Source of the DNA: PALSA-911 sp963839645
GTDB taxonomy: Bacteria; Pseudomonadota; Alphaproteobacteria; Acetobacterales; Acetobacteraceae
Direction of reading: 5' to 3'
Length of the DNA: 64,000 bases
Assembly: GCA_963839645.1 (NCBI GenBank)
Contig: CAWIVZ010000001.1
Location: 620,001-684,000 of the forward strand
The notes under the pieces were generated by a model. That model searched no databases, was not told where the DNA came from, and was given only the letters and a program-made list of their open reading frames with translations. Below are positions 35,577 to 45,489 of this stretch, piece after piece. The translations under genes were made by a program, and so were the position numbers. Within the stretch, counting starts at the first letter, position 1. Each line of letters starts with the position of its first letter.

Positions 35577-36366
35577 ATGGAAAGCATTCGCAATTCGGTG
35601 CGCGAGAAACTGGCGCAGGGCGGCGTGGTCGCGTCCATCACCGCGCGGCTGGTGCGCGGGGTGGAAATCGCCGCCATCGCCAAGGCGGCCGGGTTCGACA
35701 CGCTGTATGTCGATCTGGAGCACAACAGCTTCTCGCTCGAAATCAACCTCGCAGATCTGCCTTGCCGCTCTGGCCGGGGGGATCGCGCCGTTCGTGCGGG
35801 TGCCGGCGATCGCGCCGGAATACATCGCCCGGGTGCTGGACGGTGGCGCGCTCGGCATCATCGCCCCGCATATCCGCGACGCCGACGACGCCCGCGCGGC
35901 GGTGGCCTATGCGAAATACCCGCCGCTGGGTGAACGCTCCTACGGCGGCAACATGCCGCATCTCGGCTATCGCTCGATGCCCCCGGCAAACTCGATGGCG
36001 GCGCTGAACGATGCCACCATGGTTGTCGTGATGATCGAGACGGTGGATGCGCTGGAGCATGTCGAGGAGATCATCGGCGTTGAAGGTGTCGACATGCTGC
36101 TGATCGGCACCAACGATCTGTGCGGCGAGTTCGGCATTCCCGGCCAGTACGAGCACGAGAAGGTGCACGCCGCCTACCAGCGCTGCATCACCGCGGCGCG
36201 GGCGGTGGGCAAGCATGTCGGCGTCGGCGGGTTGGCGAGCCGGCCGAAGCTGGTCGAGCAATTCGTCAAGATGGGTGCGCGCTATGTCTCCACCGGCGCC
36301 GATCTCGGCTTCCTGCTGGAGGCGGCTTCAGCGAAGGCCCGCGCGGTGCGGGACATCGTGCCTTGA
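35577..36366 (+). pseudogene. HpcH/HpaI-family aldolase, frameshifted
   Basis: Class II pyruvate aldolases of this family cleave 4-hydroxy-2-oxoacids such as 4-hydroxy-2-oxoheptanedioate. From ATG 35577 the sequence runs GVVASITARLVRGVEIAAIA and TLYVDLEHNSFSLE. The frame breaks near 35750-35753 and continues ICLAALAGGIAPFVRVPAI, with MVVVMIETVDALEHVEEI (metal-binding glutamate) and LIGTNDLCGEFGIPGQ. The repaired protein is about 263 residues, normal. A missing GC dinucleotide fits the break. It is divergent from the hydroxyacid dehydrogenase, 86 bases apart. Confidence 0.85.
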
Positions 36367-36400
36367 TCCGCGCGCCGCTGCACGGTGAGGAGGTCAGACG

Positions 36401-36847
36401 ATGAACGAAGCGTCCATGGCGGGGGTGATCGAAACCGATCAGATCACGCCGGCCGACGAAGCCGCGATGATCGCGCTGCTCGGCGCCTTCAATCGCACCA
36501 AGGCCGGTCCGGAAGGCGTGCGGCCGCTCGGCCTGTTGCTGCGCCCTTCCGCCGATGCGCCTATCGAGGGCGGCGTTGTCGGCTGGTCCTGGTACGGCTG
36601 GCTGCATATCGCCTTCGTTTACCTGCCCGAACCTTTGCGCGGCAACGGCCTCGGCCGCCGCCTGCTGCAACGGGCCGAGGCAATCGCCCGCGAACGCGGC
36701 TGCCATGGCATGTGGCTGGACACGTTCAGCTTTCAGGCGCGCGGCTTCTACGAAAAGCTCGGCTTTTCGGTGTTTGGCGAGCTCGAGGATTATCCCCCGG
36801 GCCATGGCCGGATTTTTCTGAAAAAGCGGCTGGATGGTCCCGGCTGA
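36401..36847 (+). CDS. GNAT-family N-acetyltransferase
   Basis: The 148-residue protein has the acetyl-CoA binding motif A as RGNGLGRRLLQRAEAIA and the motif B segment FYEKLGFSVFGELED. GNAT enzymes acetylate amines on small molecules or proteins. The start ATG at 36401 lies 34 bases after the aldolase stop, with a GAGGAG-like site just upstream, so it is likely in the same transcript. Substrate unknown. Confidence 0.88.
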   Translation: MNEASMAGVIETDQITPADEAAMIALLGAFNRTKAGPEGVRPLGLLLRPSADAPIEGGVVGWSWYGWLHIAFVYLPEPLRGNGLGRRLLQRAEAIARERGCHGMWLDTFSFQARGFYEKLGFSVFGELEDYPPGHGRIFLKKRLDGPG

Positions 36848-36965
36848 CCCGCCATGCCTCACCTCGGCCGGTTGATAAATCGGCCGGCATCCCGCAAGAA
36901 ACCGGCAACGACAATTCCGCGACTGTTGGGGAACCAGGCACAATGGCCGTTCGGCTGAGGCACGC

Positions 36966-37895
36966 GTGAAGATCTATCGCACCTGGCAAGGCCTGCCGGA
37001 AGACGCCCGCGGCGCCACCGTCGCGCTGGGCAATTTCGACGGCGTGCATCTGGGCCACGCCCATCTGCTGCATGCCGCCCACGCCGCCCGGCCCGACGCC
37101 CCGTTGGCGGTGCTGACCTTCGAGCCGCATCCGCGCGAACTGTTCCGCCCGGACGACCCGCCCTTTCGCCTCACTTTATCGGCCGAACGGGCGGACGCGC
37201 TGGCGGCCAACCATGTCAGCATCCTCTACGAGCTGGTCTTCGACCACGCCTTCAGCCGGATGACCGCCGAGCAGTTCGTCGACGAGGTGCTGCATGACGG
37301 CCTCGGCGCCCGGCACCTGGCGTCGGGTGGGGATTTTGCCTTCGGCCATCGCCGCGGCGGCGATACCGGGCTGCTCGCCGCCCGCGCCGAAGCCCTCGGC
37401 ATGGGCATGACCATCGTGCCGGCGCTGTCCGATACGCACGGGCCGCTTTCCTCGACGCGCATCCGCCGGGCGCTGCAGGACGGCTATCCCGAGCGCGCCA
37501 CGGCCGAACTCGGCCGGCCATGGTGCATCCGCGGCATCGTCGCGCATGGCGACCAGCGTGGCCGGACCATCGGCTTTCCCACCGCCAACATTCAGCTCGG
37601 CCGGCATCTGGAGCCGGCGCGCGGCGTCTATGCCGTGACCATCCGCCTGCCCGACGGCAGCGTGAAGCCCGGTGCGGCCAATATCGGCCGCCGGCCCACG
37701 GTGAACGCCGGGCCGGAAAGCCGGCTGGAGGTCAATATCTTCGATTTCTCCGGTGATCTGTACGGCCAGGAACTGGCGGTGGCGCTGCACGCCTATCTGC
37801 GTCCGGAGCAGAAATTCTCCGGCCTGGAGGAGCTGAAGTCGCGGATTGCCGCCGACGCGGCCCAGGCACGGCAAATTCTTGACGCCAAGGCGTAA
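36966..37895 (+). CDS. ribF: Bifunctional riboflavin kinase/FAD synthetase
   Basis: RibF makes FMN and FAD from riboflavin. The nucleotidyltransferase domain has TVALGNFDGVHLGH and SSTRIRRALQDG. The C-terminal kinase domain has GRTIGFPTANIQL and ANIGRRPTV. Start is GTG at 36966, since an upstream in-frame start is lacking. Length is 309 residues. The 118-base spacer before it shows a small GGCCG...CGGCC hairpin but no FMN riboswitch that I can recognise. The ribF-ileS-lspA order that follows is common in proteobacteria. Confidence 0.94.
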   Translation: MKIYRTWQGLPEDARGATVALGNFDGVHLGHAHLLHAAHAARPDAPLAVLTFEPHPRELFRPDDPPFRLTLSAERADALAANHVSILYELVFDHAFSRMTAEQFVDEVLHDGLGARHLASGGDFAFGHRRGGDTGLLAARAEALGMGMTIVPALSDTHGPLSSTRIRRALQDGYPERATAELGRPWCIRGIVAHGDQRGRTIGFPTANIQLGRHLEPARGVYAVTIRLPDGSVKPGAANIGRRPTVNAGPESRLEVNIFDFSGDLYGQELAVALHAYLRPEQKFSGLEELKSRIAADAAQARQILDAKA

Positions 37896-38046
37896 GGCTT
37901 CGCATAGTCCAGGCCATGGGAACGGTGTATAGGCACGCGCGAATTACGGTCCCGGCCGGTTCCTGACTTTATTGGGTCAGTGACCGCCGGGTTCTGCCGC
38001 CGCCTGTCCTCCTCGATCGCGGCCATCGACGCCGCGGAGATAGCCC

Positions 38047-40852
38047 ATGAACGACGCCCCGACGCCCGACAAGCCCGCCGCACGCGACTATCGCGACACG
38101 GTATTCCTGCCGCAGACCGGCTTTCCGATGCGCGGCGACCTGCCGAAGAAGGAACCCGCCATCCTCGCCCGCTGGGAGAAGATGGACCTCTGGTCCCAGC
38201 TGCGCGCCGCCTCCGTGAACAGGCAGAAGTTCATCCTGCATGACGGCCCGCCCTACGCGAACGGCAATCTGCATATCGGCCACGCGCTGAACAAGATCCT
38301 GAAGGATGTGATCAACCGCTCGCGCCAGATGGCCGGGCAGGACGGCCTCTATATCCCCGGCTGGGACTGCCACGGCCTGCCGATCGAATGGAAGATCGAG
38401 GAAGAGTACCGCCGCAAGAACCAGGACAAGGACCAGGTCCCCATCCTGCAGTTCCGCGCCGAATGCCGCGCCTACGCCGCGCATTGGATGGGCGTGCAGG
38501 CGCAGGAATTCCGCCGCCTCGGCGTCGAGGGCGCCTGGGGCGAGCGCTACGCGACGATGGATTTTCCCTCCGAAGCCGCCATCGCCAACGAGATCTGCAA
38601 ATTCCTGCTGAACGGCGCGCTGTATCGCGGCCTGCGCCCGGTGATGTGGTCCCCGGTCGAAAAGACCGCCCTGGCGGAAGCCGAGATCGAGTACCACGAC
38701 CACACCAGCGTGACGATCTGGGTGCGCTTTCCGATCCTGGAAACCGCCCACGAACTTCTGCAAGGCGCGTCCGTGGTGATCTGGACCACGACCCCCTGGA
38801 CCATGCCGGGCAACCGCGCCATCGCCTTCGGCGAGAGCTTCGACTATGCGCTGGTGCATGTGGATGGCGTCGACGAGGGCTCGCTGGCCCGCGTCGGCGA
38901 GCGGATGCTGATCGCGCTCGACCTGCTGCCCAAGGTCTGCGAGGAAACCGGCATCGCCGCGCACCATGTCGGCCACGTCTTCAAGGGCGCCGAGCTGGCC
39001 GGCACGATCTGCCGCCACCCGCTGCACGCGCACGGCTTCCCGCACGCGGTGCCGCTGCTGGCGGCCGATTTCGTCACCACCGAGGCCGGCACCGGCTTCG
39101 TCCATATCGCGCCCGGCCATGGCGAGGACGATTTCATCCTCGGCCGCGCGCACGGCCTGGAAATCCCGGAAACCGTCGGCGACGACGGCACCTTCAACCC
39201 CTGGGTGCCGCATCTGGCCGGCGTGCATGTCTACAAGGCCGGCGATCCGGTTTGTGCGCTGTTGACCGAGGCCGGCGGGTTATTGGCCCGCGGCAAATTG
39301 GTACACTCCTATCCGCATTCCTGGCGCTCCCGCGCGCCGCTGATCTATCGCGCCACGCCGCAATGGTTCATCCGCATGGACGGGCCGGAGCACATCCGCC
39401 AGAAGGCGCTCGCCGCCATCGCCGCCACCCATTTCGTGCCCGACCAGGGCCGCAACCGCATCGGCTCGATGGTCGCGGCCCGGCCGGACTGGTGCATCTC
39501 GCGCCAGCGCGCCTGGGGCGTGCCGATCGCGGTGTTCGTGGAAAAGCGCACCGGCGAGCCGCTGCGCGACGAGCAGGTGGTCGCCCGCATCGTCGCCGCG
39601 TTCCGCGAGGAAGGGGCCGATTGCTGGTACTCCTCCCCGCCGTCGCGCTTCCTCGGCGAGGGCTACAGGTCCGAGGATTTCGAGCAGGTGATGGACATCG
39701 TCGATGTGTGGTTCGAGTCCGGCTCGACCCATGCCTTCACGCTGGAGGATCGCGGCCTGCCCTGGCCGGCGGATCTGTATCTGGAAGGCTCGGACCAGCA
39801 TCGCGGCTGGTTCCATTCGTCGCTTGCTGGAATCGGTCGGCACCCGTGGGGTGGCGCCGTTCAAGGCGGTGCTGACGCATGGCTTCGTGATGGACGAGGC
39901 CGGGCGGAAGATGTCCAAGTCGCTCGGCAACGTCACCGCCCCGCAGGAGGTCAGCGACAAGTTCGGCGCCGATATCCTCCGGCTCTGGGTGATGATGTCC
40001 GACACCTCCGAGGATCTGCGCATCGGCCCCGAGATCCTGAAGCAGCAATCGGAGCTGTATCGCCGTCTGCGCAACACGCTGCGCTGGCTGCTTGGCAGCC
40101 TGGACGGGTTTTCGGAAGCCGAGCGCCTGCCGGTCGAGCAGATGCCGGAACTGGAACGCTGGGTGCTGCACCGGCTGACCGAGCTTGACGCGAAGATCCG
40201 CGCGGCGACCGCAAGCTACGATTGGACCGGAGTGTATCCCGAGCTGCATAATTTCTGCTCCACCGACCTGTCGGCGTTCTATTTCGACGTGCGCAAGGAT
40301 GCGATCTACTGCGACCGCCCCGACAGCCTGCGCCGCCGCGCCGCGCGCACCGTGCTGGACCATCTGCACCGCTGCCTGACCATCTGGCTGGCCCCCGCGC
40401 TCTGCTTCACCGCCGAGGAGGCCTGGTGCGCCCGCTTCGGCGAGGACAGCTCCGTGCATCTGCAGCTGTTCCCGGATCTGCCGGCGAACTGGCGCGACGC
40501 GGCGCTGGGGGCGAAATGGGAGAAGCTGCGCGGCGAACGCGCCGAGTTGACCCGCCGGCTCGAACTGGCCCGCCAGCAGGGCGAGATCGGCGCCTCGCTG
40601 CAGGCCAGGATCGACCTGACCGGAGCGGTCACCGAGGGCGATATCGAGTTCTGGAAGGAGCTGGCCATCGTCTCGGATGCCTGGTTCAGCCACGACGCCG
40701 ACGCGCCGCGCGTGACAAAGGCGCCCGGCGAGAAATGCGCCCGCTGCTGGAAGGTGCTGCCCGAGGTGGGTGACGTCGCGGCGCACCCCACGCTGTGCCT
40801 GCGCTGCGCCGATGCCGTGGAGTCCGGCCTGGTCTGCAGGGCCGTGGCTTGA
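38047..40852 (+). CDS. ileS: Isoleucine--tRNA ligase, frameshifted
   Basis: This essential class I synthetase has HIGH at 76-79 (NLHIGHALNK), the editing domain with VVIWTTTPWTMPGN and the KMSKS loop in AGRKMSKSLGN. It ends with a C-terminal zinc knuckle (CARCWKVL, LCLRCADAVE). The frame breaks at 39824-39825, where a second T in TCGCTTGCTG turns SSLLESVG out of frame. Removing it restores a protein of about 935 residues, the usual size. Because the gene cannot be lost, the break is very likely a sequence error. The gene precedes lspA by 25 bases. Confidence 0.96.
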
Positions 40853-40877
40853 TCCACACTTCCTCCGGTTGGACCGC

Positions 40878-41426
40878 ATGAGCCATCCCGCCCGCTTCCG
40901 GGCCGGGGTCGCCGCTGCCCTGGGGGTGCTGGCCGCCGACCAGGCCAGCAAATTCTGGATCCTGCATGTGCTGGATCTGCCCGATCTGCGCCAGGTCGTG
41001 GTGCTGCCGGTGCTGAACCTGACCATGGTGTGGAACCGCGGCGTCACCTTCGGGCTGCTGAACGGTTTCGGCGACTGGGGCCCCGTCGTGCTGGCGGTGC
41101 TGGCGCTGGCGGTGGTGGTGGCGCTCGGCTTCTGGCTGCACCGCGCCACCTCGGGGCTGATGGCCGTCAGCATCGGCGCCATCGCCGGCGGCGCCATCGG
41201 CAACGTGATCGACCGGGTGCGCTACGGCGCGGTGGTGGATTTCATCCATGCCCATGTCGGCGACTGGTCATGGTATGTGTTCAACATCGCCGACGCCGCG
41301 ATCGTCTGCGGGGTCGCCGCCTTGCTGCTGGACAGCCAGCTCACCGGCCGGGCCGACCGGCGAGGCACCGGGCGGAACAAGGACCCGGAGCAGGATGACG
41401 GCAAGGACCACCTTGCCGATGCCTGA
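40878..41426 (+). CDS. lspA: Lipoprotein signal peptidase (SPase II)
   Basis: LspA is an inner-membrane aspartic protease that removes prolipoprotein signal peptides. Four membrane helices are visible, with the conserved VWNRGVTFGLL, and catalytic aspartates in GNVIDRVRYGAVVDFIH and VFNIADAAI. The ATG at 40878 lies after the ileS stop. A charged C-terminal tail (RADRRGTGRNKDPEQDDGK) overlaps the start region of the following lipoprotein. Length is 182 residues, slightly longer than average because of this tail. Confidence 0.95.
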   Translation: MSHPARFRAGVAAALGVLAADQASKFWILHVLDLPDLRQVVVLPVLNLTMVWNRGVTFGLLNGFGDWGPVVLAVLALAVVVALGFWLHRATSGLMAVSIGAIAGGAIGNVIDRVRYGAVVDFIHAHVGDWSWYVFNIADAAIVCGVAALLLDSQLTGRADRRGTGRNKDPEQDDGKDHLADA

Positions 41427-41448
41427 ATCCAAGGCTAAGGACTTTGCC

Positions 41449-42033
41449 ATGAGGCTCAAACCCATTCGTACCCCGTTTTCGCTTTCCTTGCCCGTTCTGC
41501 TGGCCGGCGGGTTGCTGCTGACCGGTTGCAGCGACAGCCTGACCCGCACCTTCGGCCTGACGCGCGACGCGCCGGACGAGTTTACCATCACCACCCGGGC
41601 GCCGCTGTCCATGCCGCCCGAATTCGCGCTGCGCCCGCCGCGCCCCGGCGCGCCGCGGCCGCAGGAACAATCCGAGCGCGAGCAGGCGGAACTGACCCTG
41701 GCGCCCCAGGCGGCGCTGGGCAACAACGCCCAGGTCGGCATCACCCCCGGCCAGGAAGCGCTGCTGCAGGAAGCCGGACCGGCTGCGCCGGCCGATATCC
41801 GCCGCAAGATCGACCAGGACGCGCAGCTCGACCGGCCGCAGGAAAGCTTCACCGACAAGATGCTGTTCTGGCAGTCGCCGCCGCCGCCCGGCACCCAGAT
41901 CGATGCCCAGAAGGAAGCCCAGCGCCTGCGGGAGAACGCGGCGCTCGGCAACGCACCGACCACCGGCACGACGCCGATCATCCAGCCGCAGAAGAAGGGC
42001 TTCCTGCAGGGCATCTTCGGCAATCTGTTCTAG
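41449..42033 (+). CDS. DUF3035 lipoprotein
   Basis: The ATG at 41449 has an AAGGA-like site upstream and begins a lipoprotein signal with lipobox LLTGC and Cys27. The mature part is proline- and glutamine-rich, with FTITTRAPLSMPPEFALRPP, the signature of DUF3035 proteins that follow lspA in many alphaproteobacteria. Family function is unknown; it is probably an outer-membrane or periplasmic lipoprotein. The gene directly follows lspA, the enzyme that would process it. Length is 194 residues. Confidence 0.88.
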   Translation: MRLKPIRTPFSLSLPVLLAGGLLLTGCSDSLTRTFGLTRDAPDEFTITTRAPLSMPPEFALRPPRPGAPRPQEQSEREQAELTLAPQAALGNNAQVGITPGQEALLQEAGPAAPADIRRKIDQDAQLDRPQESFTDKMLFWQSPPPPGTQIDAQKEAQRLRENAALGNAPTTGTTPIIQPQKKGFLQGIFGNLF

Positions 42034-42182
42034 GCTGGAGCGCTTTCACATAGAGTGAAAGCGCTCCAGCTTGCATTTAGAGCAATATCAGCCTGACTGG
42101 AATCGCGAAGCGATCTTAGGCTGATGAAATTGCTCGCTAAAATACGACTAGAGCGTTTTCACTCTCCGTGAAAACGCTCTAG
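42034..42182. repeat. Three consecutive palindromes between the DUF3035 gene and mutL
   Basis: Hairpin 1 spans 42034-42070 with 16-base perfect arms (GCTGGAGCGCTTTCAC). Hairpin 2 spans 42080-42135 with arms around GAGCAATATCAGCCT. Hairpin 3 spans 42148-42182 with 15-base arms (CTAGAGCGTTTTCAC). Hairpins 1 and 3 share the core GAGCGYTTTCAC...GTGAAARCGCTC, so they are copies of one repeat in the style of REP/BIME elements. The first begins right after the stop codon and may end transcription, though there is no T-tract. Confidence 0.75.
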
Positions 42183-42247
42183 CGAGCGATCGATAAGGGA
42201 CCGGATCATAGGGAAGAGCGCCGTCGCATGACCGACGCGATCGCCAG

Positions 42248-44116
42248 TTGAGCCCTTCGTTGGACGCGGCACTTCCCGGCCGGGTCAGCCGCATCCGGCT
42301 GCTGTCGGAGACCACCGTCAACCGCATCGCCGCCGGCGAGGTGATCGAGCGCCCGGCCGCCGCGGTGAAGGAACTGGTGGAAAACGCCCTGGACGCCGGC
42401 GCCACCCGCATCGCGGTCGCCTTACGTGAGGGCGGCATCTCCCGCATCGAGGTCACCGACGACGGCATCGGCATGTCGGCGGACGAGCTGGCGCTGGCGG
42501 TGCAGCGCCATGCCACCTCCAAGCTGACCGACGACAATCTGGTGCTTATCAGCACTCTGGGCTTTCGCGGCGAGGCGCTGCCCTCGATCGGCGCCGCCGC
42601 CCGGCTGTCGATAACCTCCCGCCCGCGAGATGCCGGCCGTGGCGACGCGGCCGCCACCATCTCGGTGGAGGGTGGGCGGATTTCGGAGGTTGCTCCCGCC
42701 GCCGGCGCGCCTGGCACAAGGGTGGTGGTCAGCGACCTGTTCTTCGCCACCCCGGCAAGGCGGAAATTCCTGAAGAACCCGCGCACCGAGGCGGACCACG
42801 CCGAAGAAGCCGTCCGCCGCCTGGCCTTCGCCGCACCCGGCGTGGCGTTCCGACTGGAAAGCGAGGGCCGGTTGGTGTTCGACCTGCCCGCCCAGAACCG
42901 CCAGGCCCGCACCGCCGCCCTGCTCGGCCCGGACGCCGCCGCCGCCTTCGTGGCGGTGGAGGCCGAACGCGGCCCGATGCGCCTGTCCGGGCTCGCCTGC
43001 GCCCCCAGCATCACCCGCGCCACCGGGGCATCGCAAACCCTGGTGGTGAACGGCCGCCCTGTCGCCGACCCGGTGCTGCGCACGGCGGTGCGCGTGGCCT
43101 ATCGCGACGTCATCGCCGCCGGGCGGTTTCCGGTGGTGGCCCTGTTCATCGACCTGCCGGCCGAGGAACTGGATGTGAACGTCCATCCCGCCAAGACCGA
43201 ATTGCGCTTCCGCGACGCCGCCGCCATCCGTTCCCTGGTCATCGGCGGCCTGCGCGCCGCGCTGTCCGGCGGCGCCGGCTCTGGTTTGGCGGGGGCGGGG
43301 CCCACCGGCCCGCAGGAAGCCGCCGGCCCCTACGCCCCGCGCCCGGCGCTGCATCTGCTGCAATCGCGCCGCCCGCCCGCCGCCTGGCGGCCGCCGCCCT
43401 TGCCCGGCATGGAACCGGCCCCGCCGCACCCGAGCCTGGTCGCGCGTTCGAGCGCCGGCTTCGCCGAGGCTCGCCTGCCGCTCGCCGCCGGTCCGGCCGG
43501 CCGGGTGCTACCGCCGGTCGAGCCTCAGCCGGAGCACCCGCTCGGCGCGCCGCTCGCCCAGGTGCTGGACACCTATGTCATCGCCGTCGCCGCCGACGGA
43601 TCCCTGGTGCTGGTGGACCAGCACGCCGCCCATGAACGCCTGACGCATGAGGCGATCCGCGAGCAGATGCTGGCCGGCGGCGTGCGCAGCCAGCCCACGC
43701 TGACTCCCGCCGTGGTCGATCTGTCCCCGTCGGACGCCGCCCGCCTGCTGGCGCGCGCCGACGAATTGGCCCGCCTCGGCCTGGAAATCGAGGGTTTCGG
43801 CCCCGGCGCCATCCTGGTCCGCGCGCTGCCTGCCGCCCTCGGCGCGCCCGAGCCCGCCCCATTGCTGCGCGACCTCGCCGACGAATTCGCCGAAATGGAC
43901 GAAGCGGTCTCCCTCGATGCACGGCTGGACGCCGTGATCGCCCGGCTGGCCTGCCATGGCTCGATCCGCGCCGGCCGCCGCCTGACCCAGCCGGAGATGG
44001 ACCATCTGCTGCGCCAGATGGAAGCGACCCCGCGGGCCGCGACCTGCAGCCATGGCCGCCCAACCTTCCTTAAGTTCACCCGCGCCGAGATCGAGAAGCT
44101 GTTCGGCCGGCGCTAG
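42248..44116 (+). CDS. mutL: DNA mismatch repair protein MutL
   Basis: MutL couples mismatch recognition to strand removal. The GHKL ATPase motifs are all present: ETTVNRIAAGEVIERPAAAV, VENALDAGA, EVTDDGIGMS and LGFRGEALPSIG. The C-terminal dimerisation domain follows a proline/alanine-rich linker (about residues 340-440). The start shown is TTG at 42248. A short ATG reading at 42228 is out of frame and stops at once, so TTG is favoured. Length is 622 residues. The gene is followed by an isolated hairpin at 44124-44150. Confidence 0.95.
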   Translation: MSPSLDAALPGRVSRIRLLSETTVNRIAAGEVIERPAAAVKELVENALDAGATRIAVALREGGISRIEVTDDGIGMSADELALAVQRHATSKLTDDNLVLISTLGFRGEALPSIGAAARLSITSRPRDAGRGDAAATISVEGGRISEVAPAAGAPGTRVVVSDLFFATPARRKFLKNPRTEADHAEEAVRRLAFAAPGVAFRLESEGRLVFDLPAQNRQARTAALLGPDAAAAFVAVEAERGPMRLSGLACAPSITRATGASQTLVVNGRPVADPVLRTAVRVAYRDVIAAGRFPVVALFIDLPAEELDVNVHPAKTELRFRDAAAIRSLVIGGLRAALSGGAGSGLAGAGPTGPQEAAGPYAPRPALHLLQSRRPPAAWRPPPLPGMEPAPPHPSLVARSSAGFAEARLPLAAGPAGRVLPPVEPQPEHPLGAPLAQVLDTYVIAVAADGSLVLVDQHAAHERLTHEAIREQMLAGGVRSQPTLTPAVVDLSPSDAARLLARADELARLGLEIEGFGPGAILVRALPAALGAPEPAPLLRDLADEFAEMDEAVSLDARLDAVIARLACHGSIRAGRRLTQPEMDHLLRQMEATPRAATCSHGRPTFLKFTRAEIEKLFGRR

Positions 44117-44123
44117 AGCAGGA

Positions 44124-44150
44124 TCGGGTCATGTGAGGAACATGACCCGA
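44124..44150. repeat. Perfect palindrome just after mutL
   Basis: The 11-base arms TCGGGTCATGT and ACATGACCCGA enclose a five-base loop, starting eight bases past the mutL stop. It may be a terminator or a dispersed repeat. No poly-T tract follows. The rest of the 162-base spacer up to the next gene shows nothing I recognise. Confidence 0.6.
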
Positions 44151-44278
44151 CGATGCCCTGGCGGCCCTTTAATCCGGCTGCCGGCAGTGTGCCGTAACAG
44201 CCACGCATCTCTGCCAACCGCTATCGCCGCGCGCGATGTACCTTGCGAAGCATCCCGCGCACGTGCATTTCATGCATC

Positions 44279-44551
44279 ATGACGAAGTCCGCCGCCGGCC
44301 GTTCCATCGCGCTTCCCGAATTGTACAGCGAGCTTGTTCTCGCATCCTGGGAGACGATCGTTCACCGAACCATGATGATCATGAGCGGCACCTGCTCGGT
44401 GGGTGAATACCACCGCATGGTGATGGAAAAATCCGAGGCCATGCAGCACTCCACCCTCGCGCTGATGACCGGCGGCAGCGAGCATGCGGTGCTGGCGCCG
44501 TTTCACGCCAAGGCCCGCGCCAATGCCAAACGGCTGCGTCCGAAGGCGTGA
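44279..44551 (+). CDS. Small protein of unknown function, possibly phasin-like
   Basis: A 90-residue product with one helical region, LPELYSELVLASWETIVHRTM and GEYHRMVMEKSEAMQHSTLA, ending in a basic tail (HAKARANAKRLRPKA). The pattern of an amphipathic helix and basic end resembles phasin-like granule proteins, but no firm match is claimed. The ATG at 44279 is used; a TTG at 44243 in the same frame is an alternative. It is convergent to parB with 56 bases between. Function unknown. Confidence 0.6.
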   Translation: MTKSAAGRSIALPELYSELVLASWETIVHRTMMIMSGTCSVGEYHRMVMEKSEAMQHSTLALMTGGSEHAVLAPFHAKARANAKRLRPKA

Positions 44552-44607
44552 ATACTTTTTAATACGAAACAATATACGCCTAATCGACTGATATACCTCG
44601 GTTAATG

Positions 44608-45489
44608 TCAATCACCGGCTGAACTTGGCGCGCTCAAATAAGCCAGCACCGAGTCGAGCTGGTCCAGATCCCGGTAATGGATGCGCACACTGCCGCCCTT
44701 GCCGTCATAGGCGATCTCCACCTTCAGGCCGAGCCGCTCGGACAGCTCCCGCTCCAGGGTGGCCGTTTCCGGATCCTTCTGCCGGGCCGGGCGGGACGCA
44801 CCGCCCGCCGCAGCCGGGGTCTTGGCCAGCGCCTCGGTCTGGCGCACGTTCAGCCCGCGCGTCAACACCATGGCCATGGCCGTCTCCGGCGTGGGATGCA
44901 TCAGCAGCGCGCGCGCATGACCAGCCGTCAGGGTGCCTTTGCGCAACTCCGCCCGGATCGCCTCCGGCAGGCCCAGCAGGCGCAGCGTATTGCTGACATG
45001 CACGCGGGACTTGCCCACGGCCTGGCCGACGAGTTCCTGGCTGATGCCGAACTCGTCCAGCAGGCGGCGGAAACCCTCGGCTTCCTCGATCGGATTGAGG
45101 TCCTGGCGCTGCAAATTCTCCACCAGTCCGGCCGCCATGGCATCGACATCGGTCAATTCCCGGATCAGCGCGGGCACCTCATGCAGCCCGGCGGCCTGGC
45201 TGGCGCGCCAGCGGCGCTCGCCGGCGATGATCTGATACCGCCCGGGCTTGGACGGATGCGAGCGAACCAGCAAAGGCTGCAGGATGCCGCGTTCGCGGAT
45301 CGACGCGGTGAGTTCGTCCAGCGCCTCCGGGTTCATCGCGCCGCGCGGCTGGTAGGGGCTGGGTTCCAGCATTTCCACCGGCAGGGTGCGCACGCCCGGC
45401 GATTGCGGCGTCGGCGGCGCGGCGGCGCTGTCTCCCAGCAGGGCGGCCAAGCCGCGGCCAAGGCGGGGACTGGTCTCTTTAGCGCTCAT
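44608..45489 (-). CDS. parB: Chromosome partitioning protein ParB
   Basis: ParB is a CTP-dependent clamp that loads at parS and spreads on DNA to form the segregation complex. The CTP-binding box GERRWRA is at 90-96. A helix-turn-helix domain (ISQELVGQAVGKSRVHVSNT) follows, then the C-terminal dimer region. Length 293 is standard. The start overlaps the parA stop as ATGA. Two perfect parS sites lie about 1.5 kb upstream beside rsmG, consistent with a functional system near the replication origin. Confidence 0.96.
   Translation of the reverse strand: MSAKETSPRLGRGLAALLGDSAAAPPTPQSPGVRTLPVEMLEPSPYQPRGAMNPEALDELTASIRERGILQPLLVRSHPSKPGRYQIIAGERRWRASQAAGLHEVPALIRELTDVDAMAAGLVENLQRQDLNPIEEAEGFRRLLDEFGISQELVGQAVGKSRVHVSNTLRLLGLPEAIRAELRKGTLTAGHARALLMHPTPETAMAMVLTRGLNVRQTEALAKTPAAAGGASRPARQKDPETATLERELSERLGLKVEIAYDGKGGSVRIHYRDLDQLDSVLAYLSAPSSAGD

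Noticed and set aside
36848..36965. Possible FMN riboswitch before ribF
   Set aside because: Only a small GGCCG/CGGCC hairpin is seen. The conserved RFN element sequences are absent.
37896..38046. Possible T-box or riboswitch before ileS
   Set aside because: The 151-base spacer shows no conserved T-box sequence, and T-boxes are not expected in alphaproteobacteria.
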